Source: Chlamydomonas sphaeroides (Eukaryota > Chlorophyta > Chlorophyceae > Chlamydomonadales > Chlamydomonadaceae). From it: a stretch of DNA of 64,000 bases. The stretch lies in assembly GCA_001662425.1 (NCBI GenBank), contig BDDC01000101.1, positions 895 through 64,894 of the forward strand, given 5' to 3'. The translations under genes and the position numbers were made by a program. Below the pieces are notes generated by a model that saw nothing but the letters and a program-made list of their open reading frames with translations, was not told the DNA's origin and did not search any database. Positions within the stretch are counted from its first letter, which is position 1; each line of letters starts with the position of its first letter. Positions 12,871 through 23,995 of this stretch are shown here, one piece after another.

Positions 12871-14174
12871 ACGGCGCGAGTGGCTCGCGGGCCTGAGGCG
12901 GGGGAGTAGCCGCCAGCAGATGCGACGAGCCTCGCGGACAATGATGGCGCGGAGCTGCAGCTTCCCATGCCTCGGCGCCCAGCCGTTAGTGAGGCGCGAA
13001 TGCTGCGCGGGGTTGGGGAGGAGGCGTACTGGCAGCAGGGGAGACTCATCATGCCTAGCTAGCCCCTGGTCAGCGCCGCGCTTGCGGCCGTGGTGCGGAG
13101 GCATCCGGCGGGCTGCCCGGGCCCCGAGCCACAGTGCATTGCGAACGGCACGGAGCGGAGCAGAGCGGGGCGGAAGGGGCTGCGCTTGAGAGGCGCGCTT
13201 TGGTAGCCGTCCTGGCGGCTAGGGCTGCGCTCGCAGCGGCGCCGAGTGGCGGGGGCCTTGGCCGGAGTGCGGGGTAGGAGGTGGCCCTAGCTGCGCGCGT
13301 GGCTGCCAAACGAACCCACGAACCACGTTGAATTTGGGGTGAGGAGCCCGCAGCGTGGCTTGCCGGGGCATAGGGTTTGCACCCAGAGTGTGGCCTTCCC
13401 CATTTCCGTTCTTTCTTTGTTGTTTGAACCCGAGGATGCAGCCCGGGCGGCGCGGGCACGGAGGCGCTTGTGTGCCCTGCTGTTGGGTCGTACGCGTGTT
13501 GAAGTACCGCAGCGTGCCGCAGGACCTGCGGTAAGGCGGTCATGTATGTATAGGCACGAGCTGTTGTAGCGCGCAGCTAGGACGGCATGCAAGCCGACTG
13601 TACCTGTATGACAGCCGTGCTCTGACAAAGCCGTGCTGGGGTTTTTGTGTCGATGCCGTGTATGTGTGTTGCTTCTTTGTCAAGCCGCAGGCCGCATGCG
13701 CTTGCGTTTTGAGGATGTTTTGGTAGCAGATGGCGATGGCGATGGCGAGGAGCGCTGCACTGTCGAGTGTATGTTTGCGTGCGTGATTGTTGAGCGTGTG
13801 TGTTGGCGGCCATGTGTGTGTGGCCGGTGTGCTGTACAGCGGTGTGGAGTGGTGCCTGGCGGGACGGGAGCCGAGGGGACCCCTCGGGGGGATCCCCTTG
13901 AACAGTAGCAGGGGGAATTCCTCTGAACAGAAGCGTTTATGTTGGTGGTGCGGTGCGGTTTTCGCTTTGGTCGCTATCGGAGCGTTCTGTGGCTCCAGCT
14001 GTCACGAGGCCGGGGTGTTTGTGGCAGTGCTGCGTGTAACATGAGCAGCGTGGCTTCACCTCATGGGCCGGGGCTGAGAAGGTTCCGTACAGGTGCCGTG
14101 GGTGTTGCGCTGTGACGGTCGTGGCCGCGTAGTTCGGTTGAGCCGCTGCACGCTTAGGCGGCCCACCGCAAACA
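12871..14174. other. intergenic: ML gene 3' region and VHS-GAT 5' region
   Basis: No supported gene. The first TGTAA on the plus strand after the ML stop is at 14035-14039, only 135 bp before the next start codon, so the 3' UTR could be as long as about 1.1 kb. An opposite-strand or short RNA gene was not seen. Confidence 0.4.
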
Positions 14175-17100
14175 ATGTCGCTGTTCCAGGGCCTCAAGGA
14201 CAAGCTAGCTGACAAGCTCACCGAGTTTCGGCAAGCAACCACCGCTGCTCCTGCCGACAACCTAGACAAGCATGCGCTGCAGCTTGTGGAGCACGCAACC
14301 AGCGACGAGCTGCTGGCGGTCGATTGGGAGAGGAACTTCCAGGTCATCGACTTCATAGGCTCCGACGTGCGCCTGAACAGCGGGCGGTTGATTAAGGCCA
14401 TCAAGCTGCGCCTCACGAAGAGCCCTACGCCCAAGGCGCAGCTGCTCTCGCTTACGGTGCGTGTTGCAAGGCGATGGAGGATCATTTGCTCTCTTCCTCT
14501 GCCAACAAGGCTAAGCGGGTGGGCGTTATGCTCACAGATGACGGTCCCTCGTATGCCCGCAGCTGCTCGAGACGTGTGTCAAGAACTGCTCGGAAGAGTT
14601 CCATGTGCACCTCGCCACCTCCGAGCTGTGGACGTACCTTCAGCAGCTCGCCGACGACTCCAGCGTCACGCGGGTGCGCAGGGCTCCCCTACCCATGGCG
14701 ACTCCTCGCCTTCGTCGCCCAAAACCCTTGCCTCAAGCCCCGCTTGGCCTCGCCATCCCACGCCGCGCCAGGTGGACGCCGAGGTCCGCGACAAGGTGCT
14801 GGGCCAGATCGAGGACTATGCTCGGGCCCTGAAGCCGGCGCAGTTCCAGGCGGCCTACGAGAACCTGTTGGTAGGGGCCCCGGTCCTTCCATCCCTACCA
14901 CCTGCCTACAACGGCGCATCCCAAGCCACGCCCGACCCACATGCAGCCAAGCCGTAGCCCCGGCCTTTTTCACCCAGCCTTTCGCGTACGAGACCCATTC
15001 CCTGGCAGCTGCGCCATAGCCTGACGTGCAGCACGCCCCGCAACGCTCTCGCGACTGTGCCACTCCCCTTGCCTCCTGCCTGCGCTCATTGCCCTCCCCG
15101 TCGTTGCCCTCGCCGCCCCTACCGTCCCTGCCTTTGCCGTGCACAGCGCTGCCGAGGCCGTGCCCATCCTCACGCCGCTGGACCCGCTTGCTGACACGTA
15201 CCCTGCGCATGCTGGCTTCACTGCTGTTCCCCGCCCGTCCCCCTCCCAGGACCGCGGAGTGGACTTCCCCGTGCGCGGTACCGCCGAGGCCGTGCCCATC
15301 CTCACGCCACCCGACCACCGCGCCCCCGCGCCCGGCCAGCCCGCCGCGGTGACTGACGCCGCCCCTGTCGCCGACCCGGCCGCGGCCGCCGGCGCCGGCG
15401 ACGCCAACGCCGACCCGCTGGCGGGCGTGGATGAGCAGGACCGCGCGGCCATCCAGGCAGCGCTGGCGGAGCTGGAGGAGGAGGCGCGGGCGGCGCAGGA
15501 CGCGGGTGCGTGGCTGCTGCATGCGCTGCGGCGGGAAGCCTCCCTTGTGGCTGCTGCATGCGCTGCGCGTCCACCTGGGGTCGCACCCACCTGGCGTCGC
15601 ACCTAGCTAGGACTCCAGTGCGTGGATGCTGCATCAGGGAGCCTCGCTGCATGGCTTGCGGGCGTGCAGTCTCTGGGGCCGCACCTAGCTGGGGTTGTGG
15701 CCACCTGGGTTGCGCCCGCCTGGCGTGACAAGCACAGCGCCTGGCGTGACGAGCATAGCGCATGGCGGGGTTGTGGGCATGTGGGTCGGGGCCCGACGGC
15801 CAGGGGGTGCGGGGGGTGCGCACCTCGACCCGCGGAATGGGCCGCGTCAGTGGGTCGCGGCGGCGGGAGGGCCGGGGGCGGAGGTCGGTCAGGGAGGAGA
15901 GGGCGGCACAAGATGCCGCCGCCTGTGGCCGATGGGTCTGGGCCAATACGGGCCTGCGCGGGGCCGCGAGCCCCGCCCGACGTATCTTGGTACATCCACG
16001 ACGCCTCGCGCCCGCTTACCGCGCCGCTTGCCAACACCCCTCCCGGGGTGGGGTTTGCAGCGTTGGGCCCGAGCTTCTGGCTCGGTTTGCGGCTGACTAG
16101 CTCGCTACTCCCTCGGTACATACCCTCCCGTAGCCCGCGTCGCCGCGGAGGCGGACGAGGCGGAGGCGCGGGCGCGGCAGCAAGAGCAGCAGGCGGCGGC
16201 CGAGGCCTCGGCGGCCGCGGGCCTGTTCGCGGCCGCCGAGCACGCCTCCGCCGCGGCGGCGGCGGCGGCGCCCCACGCTGGCGTGCCGCCCAGCGTCGGC
16301 GCCACGGCGGCGGAGGCACCGCTGGCGGCCGGCGAGGGCGAGGCGGCTGAGGCGCTGGGCCTGCCGCGTGCGGGCTTGGGGCCGGACGCGGGCGCCGAGC
16401 ACGGCCATGGCCACGGCCACGGCCTGCCTCCGATTCCGGAGCATGCTGCGCAGGGCCAGGGCCACGGCCGGGCACAGGAGACGCCGGAGGAGCGAACGAA
16501 GCGGTACCTGGAGGTGCGGCCCAGGGGTGTGGGTCAGGGATGTGGGTCAGGGGTGTGGGTCAGGGATGTGGGTCGGGGCTGCTGAGCGGCGATCACATGC
16601 CCGGGGCGGTGGGTTGAGAGTCAAGGGCGTGGGAGGGAGCATGTGGGTCGGGAGGCCCCGCTCCGAGCTGACTGCTCCAACCTTCTCCTCCACCGTGCTG
16701 CTGTCGAATGGTTGGGTGGGAGCCAGCTCTGGCCTTTCGCTCTGTGCGCACATACGCACACACGGGTGCCCCTCGTGCCCGCTCCTCTCCCGCCCTGTCC
16801 CCTCCTTCCCGCAGACCTCCTCCAACAGCTGCATGCTGCTGTCGGAGATGCTCGCGTCCATACCCGAGGCCGAGCCGCTGGCGGTGCGCGAGCAGGCGGT
16901 GGCGGAGGTGGCGGACAGCTGCGTGCGGCTGCGCAGCCGGCTGGAGCGGGAGCTGGTCACGCTGGCGGACGAGGTAGGGCTGTCATGTGGCTGTGCGGGG
17001 GCCTGTCAGGTGCCGCCATGTGTGCACTGGCGGGGTGGTATGGAGGTGTGCATGTTTGCGAGTACCACCGGCATATCGGCCCGCATGTGTGGGGCTGGGC

Positions 17101-19718
17101 ACGCTGGCGGGCGAGGCGCGGCCGGCACAGCTGTATGCTCAGCTCTGCCGTGCTTCCAGGGAGGGGAGCCGGGGCTCTCGTCAGTCGGGTCGCCGGGGCG
17201 CTGTGCACCGCGCGCCAGCGCTGTTTGCGTGCGTGGAGAAGCGGCTGCTCCAGCCACAGCGTTGGCCCGCCGGGGTACAGGATGGCAGGGGATGGGAGAC
17301 CTGGCTCGACGGCTGCGGCGCTCAGCCAGCATAAGAAGCGGCTGGCGGGCTCGTTCCGGTCCCTATCCTGCAGTCATAGGTTGTAGGAGCGCAGTTTGCT
17401 GACCCCTCGGCACACGCCATGGCCATGACAGGCGCTCATGGCTACGGCGCTCAGTCAGCACGAGAAGCCTCCTCCCGCTACCTATCATTACATTATGAAT
17501 ACGCTGTATAAAGCCCATGATAACTTGTGATAACCTGTTGACGAAATTTGAAATCGGTGACCCTGCAGGCGCTCATGGCCGCGGCGCTCAGCCAGCACGA
17601 GGAGCTGACGCGGGTTCTGCTGCGCCACGAGGAGCTGCTGGCGGCCGCAGAGTCCATCGAGCCCAGCCGGCCGCCCGCAGTGGCGCCGGTGGCGGCGGCG
17701 GCGGTGCCCGGGCTGCCTGGCTCGCACGGAGGGGCGGCGCGGGCGCAGCCGGAACCGAACCTGCTGCCGCACCACCAGGTTGGGCTGGGGCGGGGAAAGG
17801 TGGAGGGGTGAGGGCAGGGGGATGGGCGCCTAGGGTTCGTGTTGAGGTGCTTGGGCAGCCGGAGCGGCGCTGGTTGCAGCGCCACCAGTGGGTTTGGGTA
17901 GTGGTCTGCATGATGGGCGGGGCGCCGAGGGCTCGTGCCGTGCCTGCGTGACCCGAGCGGGGCGGCCTGGGACAAGCGCTTCGCCGCGTACCAGTGGCGG
18001 TCCGGGGCAGCGAGCGCAAAGACGGTGCGGCGGCAGCGGCGCAGGATGGGGGCGGCGGCGACCCGAGCGGAGAGGCACGACACGGCACGTACCCTGCCTG
18101 CCCCCCGCGCCCCCCTGCCTGCCCCCCGCGCCCCCTGCCTGTGCTGCGCATGTGGCCCTGTGCCGCTCGCCTCCTGCCCAGCCAACCCGGCCTCGTCCCA
18201 GCCACCGCTCACACAGTGCGGGGCTCCCCTCGTCCCCTGCCCTCCCGACCCGACCCGGCCCGACCCGACCCGGCAGGGCGGCTACAGCGCCCACGCCGAG
18301 GCGGGCCCGGGGCGCGCCGAGGACAGCGCCGCAGCGGCCGCCGCCGCAGCGGCGCGCGAGGCTGGCCAGAAGGTCTCAGCAAGTAAGCGCCGGCGCCTCT
18401 GTGCTCAGCAAACAGCCAACCCCTGTTGCAAGCGCCGATCCGCTGCCATTGTCGCGGCTCGCCGTTCATCACCGCCGCCCTTCACCGCCGCACCAGCATG
18501 GCACGAACCCTGGGTGCCCTGCCGCCAACCCCTTGCCCCCCCCCCGCCTCCGCAGTGGCCGCCGCCTTCAAGGAGAAGATGTCGGGCGCCTTCGACAAGC
18601 TGGTGGCGGCGGCCTCGGCGGCGCGCCAGCCCTCGGCGCCGACCGGCTACGCGGCGGCTCCCTCGGTCGAGCCGCACCTGCTGGCTGGGCAGGGCGCGGT
18701 GCAGGTGGGGCCGGGGCTGGCGAAGGGGAAGGGTGGGGTTCGGGCGCCTAGGGTTCGTGTCGGTTGGGCCCGGGCGGCCGAGCCGCACCCGCTGGCTGGG
18801 CAGGGCGCGGTGCTTGTGCGACGCCGGGCTCGTTATCGGGCAAAAGTTTTGGCGCACGTGCGTAGGCCAGCATCACCAGCGGCGTCGACTGGTAACGGCG
18901 TCGCTCTCGGCACTGCGCACCCCTATTGAAGCGTCGTGCTGGTTATGCTCGAGTGCTGCCGAGTTCGGCACGCATAGCGATGCGCTCCCGTCGCTCGTCA
19001 CGCACGGGCTTTTGCAAAGTCTGTTTCGAGGGTTTGTGTGGCAATGATAACGACCCTGCGGCTTGTGTCGTGCCGGCCCCCGCAGGGCGCCTCGCCCGCC
19101 GCGCCGCAGGGCCCCGGCGACGGCGGCGGCTCCGGCACCTTTACGCTGCTGGACGAGGAGGACGAGGACACCGGCGGCGCGCTGCTCACCAAGCGCGCCA
19201 GCGCCGCCGCGCCGCCGCCGCCGCCACCGGTGGCGGCGCCGCCGCCGCCGGACCTGATCAACCTGGACGACGAGCCCGCACCGGCGGCGGTGGAGCCGCC
19301 GCCGCCGCCGCCGCCAGCTCAGCAGCCGGAGGGTGAGCTTGGCCGCAGCTGGACCCGGGGTTAGGAGCGGCTCCAGCAGCGGACACGGCCTCGCCGCGGC
19401 CGCAGCACACAGCCCTCCCATCAGGCCTGACACCCTCCCTCCCCGCCCCGGCCCCGGCCCCTGACCCCGGAACACGCGGCCCGACCCGCAGCGCCCGCCG
19501 CGGACCCCGCCGAGGCTGAGGCCCCCACAGGCGACACCGCCGCCGCCGCCGCCGAAGCTGCCGCGCCGCCGCCGCCGCCGCCGCTGAGCGCCCGCGACAG
19601 CACCGGCGACCAGTTGGTGGCGGCGCTGGATCTGCTGGTGGCGGCGGAGAGCGTGGGCACGCCGTCCGCCGCGGCCGCAGAGGCCGCGGCTGCGGCGCAG
19701 GGTCAGGCACAGCCGTGA
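14175..19718 (+). CDS. VHS-GAT domain vesicle-trafficking adaptor (TOM1-like)
   Basis: Eleven exons, 14175-14456, 14563-14673, 14772-14870, 15250-15505, 16134-16513, 16815-16973, 17569-17778, 18277-18382, 18556-18704, 19086-19332 and 19492-19718 (TGA), give 741 residues with exact phases. Residues 1-164 form a VHS domain (DSDELLAVDW-like start seen as TSDELLAVDW, then LLETCVKNCSEEFHVHLA). It is followed by GVDFP...VPILTPP, as in TOM1/TOL proteins. A GAT domain follows (about 377-470, with LLSEMLASIPEAEPLAVRE and LRHEELLAAAE). Plant TOL proteins act as ESCRT-0-type ubiquitin receptors at endosomes, so sorting of ubiquitinated cargo is the likely role. Near residue 640, LINLD fits a clathrin-box pattern. 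The middle and C-terminus are Ala/Pro/His-rich. Introns contain exon-edge copies (see separate entries). Confidence 0.85.
15143..15316. repeat. exon-edge duplication, VHS-GAT exon 4
   Basis: The stretch GCCGAGGCCGTGCCCATCCTC (20 of these shared) occurs at 15151 in the intron and again at 15283 in exon 4. The offset is 132 bp, with matching flanks. The intronic copy lies upstream of the acceptor at 15249. Confidence 0.8.
16525..16578. repeat. 12-bp tandem repeat in intron
   Basis: About four copies of a TGTGGGTCAGGG-type unit directly after the exon 5 donor of the VHS-GAT gene. Confidence 0.85.
17305..17605. repeat. exon-edge duplication, three copies, VHS-GAT exon 7
   Basis: GCGGCGCTCAGCCAGCA and neighbours occur in true exon 7 at 17581. 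Diverged copies lie upstream at 17444 (137 bp away) and 17315 (a further 129 bp). An AT-rich stretch (about 17485-17560) separates the nearest copy from the real acceptor at 17567-17568. Confidence 0.9.
18668..18816. repeat. exon-edge duplication, VHS-GAT exon 9 donor
   Basis: Exon 9 ends with GCCGCACCTGCTGGCTGGGC and onward (18671-18704). A near-identical copy, including GGGCAGGGCGCGGTGC, begins at 18782 in the intron, 111 bp downstream. Confidence 0.9.
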
Positions 19719-20226
19719 GCGGTGGCTGGGGAGCGGGGACACGGAGGGCACGGAAGGGGCGGGGCGTGGATGGCGCCGAGGGCGGCAGTGGGGCTGGCGG
19801 TGTGGCTGGGGTGGGGTGGGGGGCGCGACGCAGGGGTGTGGCCACGGCAGCGCCGGTGACCCGCGTGCGTGGCGGCGCTGGGGCGGCGGGTGTGTGTATG
19901 GGGGGGGAGCGGCGGCACGCCGAAGGCGAGGGCGCAGGCGGAGGGCGTGCGCCGCGTGTAGTTGCATTGAGGGGCACTGTGCTGGCTGGAGCGAGGGCGG
20001 GGGCAGGATGGGCGGGCGGGGGTGGCGTGGCGCGCCGCGCCGCGCGGGATGGGGCCTTGCTGCTGTGCGGCGGCGGGCGTTGACTGTGGCTGTGGGGGCG
20101 GTGGAGTGCGCTGGCGGTGCTTGGGCTGCTGGCGTGATGGAGGTGGCCGGCGGCCGGCGGCGGCGGCGGCTGGGGCTTGGGGTGGGCGGGCTGCGCCGCC
20201 TCAGGCGAGGGCTGCGCGCCGTTGCG

Positions 20227-20231
20227 TGTAA
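20227..20231 (+). terminator. TGTAA polyadenylation signal, VHS-GAT gene
   Basis: TGTAA is the usual volvocine polyadenylation signal. This is the first plus-strand copy I see after the stop at 19718, implying a 3' UTR of about 0.5 kb. Confidence 0.45.
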
Positions 20232-20942
20232 CGTGTCGGCATGCGGCAGGACGGCGGCATGGAGGTCTGCACCCGGCCACCAGCGCCAGGGAGGCCCCCA
20301 CACGGACCTTGCGTTGGCACGAATGACGCCAGATAGAGAGGAGTGCGTGTGTTTGGACGGCGGCACGGGCCTTACACAGCGACCCGGCCCTGCCTCTCTC
20401 GGCGCGCTTCGCCCCGCGGGCGTTGCTGCGCCGCCGGCACCGCGGCCCAGCTGCACCCCGCGGCATCGCTCATCCCATCAGCCAGTCCCCTAGGCAGCCA
20501 GACACCCCGCAGCGGGGCCGGGCAGCGTCCCGCCAGCTCGAGCAGTGCACCCACAATCGGTATCCCTGCTCGTGTTGTTATTCTTCGATGAACAGTCTAC
20601 ATCCCGTGCCCCGCATAAGCCCGCAGCCAGCCCCCGCCAGCCAGCGCACCGCGTCCCCCGTGCCCCGCAGTCCTCGCGTTTCCTTCAAGCCCCACTCAAG
20701 CCGCCCCACTTGAGCCGCCAACAATAACCGCAACATCATGCCGCCAACAACCGCAACACAAAAGTCTTCAAGCGCAGCGCCGGGCATGGGGGTCGAAGCT
20801 ATTGCAGCCCGAGCCCTCAGCCCCGGCCCCGGCCGCGCCCGCGACCGAGCCTCCCCTTGAGCCATCGCCCTACACGCCACGCAACCTACCGCAGCAGCGG
20901 GAACACACACCAACACACATATGCCGCAGCACGCCTTCCCCG

Positions 20943-21335
20943 CCCCCCCCCCCCCCCCCCCNNNNNNNNNNNNNNNNNNNNNNNNNNNNNNNNNNNNNNN
21001 NNNNNNNNNNNNNNNNNNNNNNNNNNNNNNNNNNNNNNNNNNNNNNNNNNNNNNNNNNNNNNNNNNNNNNNNNNNNNNNNNNNNNNNNNNNNNNNNNNNN
21101 NNNNNNNNNNNNNNNNNNNNNNNNNNNNNNNNNNNNNNNNNNNNNNNNNNNNNNNNNNNNNNNNNNNNNNNNNNNNNNNNNNNNNNNNNNNNNNNNNNNN
21201 NNNNNNNNNNNNNNNNNNNNNNNNNNNNNNNNNNNNNNNNNNNNNNNNNNNNNNNNNNNNNNNNNNNNNNNNNNNNNNNNNNNNNNNNNNNNNNNNNNNN
21301 NNNNNNNNNNNNNNNNNNNNNNNNNNNNNNNNNNN
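20943..21335. other. assembly gap preceded by poly-C run
   Basis: A homopolymer of about 19 C (from 20943) runs straight into N up to 21335. The C run is probably a sequencing or assembly edge artefact. Confidence 0.95.
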
Positions 21336-22295
21336 TTAAGACACAACCACGCAGGCGGGCGGGCTCCACACGCACCCGCTCCAAGCAGCCCGCGCCGCAC
21401 CGCTAACCATCACGGCACGGCAACCCGTCCGGATGTTCTCTTCTCTCGCGGCTGTGGCGGTTGCGGCGACTGTTCGCAATCCTCGCAGTCGAAGCAAGCA
21501 GTACACCAGCACTGGCGACACGAGCGAGCCGGTCCGGGCCGAGCCGAGGGCTAGCGGTGTAGGCACGCACAGCAACACATCTTATGGCTGCCACCGCAGC
21601 GCCCACACCCACCGGCGCCGCGCAACCTCAGTCGGCGGCCCCGTGCCCCTCACCGCCTCAGTCCCCGGCCCCGGCCGCCCCTCCCGGCCCCAAGCGCCGC
21701 CGAGGCCTCGCGTGCCCACCGCCGCCAGAGCTCCCGGGCCCGGCCTGCCACGCCGTCACCCACCTCGGACCAACTGCCTCTGCCCTGCGCCCCTTCGAGT
21801 TGCCGCTGCAGCAGCCCCCGCCTCCCCACGCGCCGGCTGCGTCTCGGCCAGCCCACGCCGCTAGCTCCGCGCCCCGGACACCCGCCCCCCACCAAACTTC
21901 GGCAAGCGCCAAACGCCCTCCAGCTCGCGCCAGTGAATTGCTCCAGTGCGGCCGCAATTAGACCCTGCCGCCGGCGGCTGCTAGCCTCCGCGGCGCCCGC
22001 CCAGCCCACGCATCAGCCGCGGCGCCCCAAAACCCAAAACAACCGCTTGCCGCCGCGCTGCTGCCCCGCCGGCCATCCCAAGCGGCGCCTCCCTGAGCCC
22101 CTTGGGCCCCGCAGCACACACCCGCCCCGACCTTCAGCACACACCCCCCAGCTTTTGTCGTACATAGCCACCGTCGTCGTAATGAAAACGCCTTCGAAGT
22201 GAGAAAGCCAACCCAACCCCAACCCCAACGCAGCAACCCAACCCCATGGCCCCCGCATGGCATAACAACGCCTGCGGGCCGCCTGCGGCCGGTTC

Positions 22296-23008
22296 TCAGT
22301 CGCGCGAGCCAACCGACGCCGCCGCCAGCAGCTGCTGGCTGTGGGTGCTACGACCCGCCGTGAAAGTAAATGCGTCCGTCTCAAAGTGCCTAGCGGCCCA
22401 TTCGCTGTCCCAGCTAGTCCGGCTGAAGTCCAGGGATGAGGCCTGGCGGGCCGCCGGCCGCGCCGCCGCCGCCACCGCCGGCGCCGCGCCGCCGCTGCCG
22501 GTGCCGGCCATCGCCGCCAGCGCCGCCGCCAGAGCCGCCGAGTCCGGAAGGACATTGACGTGGCCGGCGGGGTCCACGGAGCCACCGGCGGCGACGACGG
22601 CGGCGGCCAGCGGCGCCGTCAGCGCGCCGTCGGGGCCGACGCCCATGCCGGGGGGCAGGCCCGCCGGGCCCAGCCCCAGCGCCAGGGACAGGCTCACTCG
22701 GTCCTCGGAGTAGGCTTCGTCCGCGGCGGCGGCGCTGCTGCCGGCGGCGGCGCTGGCGGCGCTGCCGGAGTTCGCGTCGGCGGCGGCGGCCCTGGCCGCT
22801 AGCCGCTGCAGCGTCTGTGTGGCAGGTGGGGGCCGACACAGGCAGGGTCGCAGGATGCATAGATAGGTTGTGCTGCAGTGGACAGCAACGCGTTGTGCGT
22901 TCAACCCTGCCCTGCGCTGCCTTGCCCTGCCCGGCCGCCGCCCCTGCCCCTCCCTCCAAGCCGCCTGGAACCCCCTTCCGCCAGCCCTCCCCACCGTCAG
23001 CGCCAGCG

Positions 23009-23047
<39 letters not shown>

Positions 23048-23928
23048 GCTGGCGGTGCAACGGCTGCGGCGGCGTGGCGCCGCCGCCGCCGCCGCCGCCG
23101 CCGGGCTGCTGCGGAGCGTGGGGGTACGGCAGCGGCGGCGGCGGCGGAGCGCGCCCTTGCCGCGCGTGGCCGTGTCCCTGGCCCTGATGGTGGTGGTGGT
23201 GGTGGTGGTGGGAAGGAGGCGGGCTGTGGTAGTAGGGGTTCGCCGACCTGGCGCTATGCGGGACCCGGTCCTGCCCCAGCCCCGGCCGGCCGCCGCTGCC
23301 GCTGAGCCGCCGCGGCGACGCCGGCGGCGGCGGCCCTTGGGACGGCAGCGAGCCGCGCGCATAGCCTCTGTGCGCAGGCACGTGCGGGTGGGCCGCCGCC
23401 GGCGGCGGCGGCGGCGGCGACGCGTGCTGAGGCCGCGGCAAGGCGCGGGGCCCCAAGGGCCCGAGCGTGGGCGGCGGCCCCGAGCCGCCGGCGGAGGCGC
23501 TGAGGCTGGGCACGGTGCTGATGGAGGACAGCTCCGCGTGCTGCAGCGCCAGCGGCGCCGCCACCAAGGTGGCCGCCGCCGCCGCGGAGGCGGCGGCGGC
23601 GCCAAGCGCGGAGGTGCCGCTGGCGGCGGCGCCAGGGGTGCCGGCGCTGAGCCGCGGCGGCGGCGGCGCCTGGCGGTAGCCGCTGCCGGTGGCGGGGTAC
23701 GCAAAGCTGCCGACGCTGCCGGCGCCGGCGCCGCCGGGGCTGATGGCGTGGGGGGAGGTGATGATGTGGCTGGAGGGCAGCGTGAGGGAGGTGTCGCGCT
23801 TCTCGAACAGGCCTGCGGGAGGGAGGGCGGGAGCACACGCCAGCTTAAATAGGTTAGCACAGCACTGATATTCTTGATTTGCTGTACGTAGGACTAGGGA
23901 GGCGTCGCGCTTGTTGGGCAGGTCCGCG

Positions 23929-23995
<67 letters not shown>

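Larger units (their letters stand above)
19719..22295. other. convergent non-coding region with assembly gap
   Basis: It lies between the 3' ends of the VHS-GAT gene (+) and the unknown gene (-). The long open frames here are on GC-rich DNA without splice, codon or family support. Nothing else was recognised outside the gap. Confidence 0.4.

Noticed and set aside
17935..18060. Possible extra VHS-GAT exon (DPSGAAWDKRFAAYQW)
   Set aside because: No acceptor gives the required phase, while joining 17778 directly to 18277 keeps the frame. It may be a remnant of a duplicated exon.
18873..20466. Long minus-strand open frames (527 and 402 codons) opposite the VHS-GAT 3' end
   Set aside because: They are shadows of GC-rich Ala/Pro codons in the real plus-strand exons, with arginine/proline-rich composition and no splice or family support.
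20943..20961. Poly-C run as a real functional element
   Set aside because: It ends directly in N; likely an assembly edge artefact, as is the poly-G run beside the second gap.
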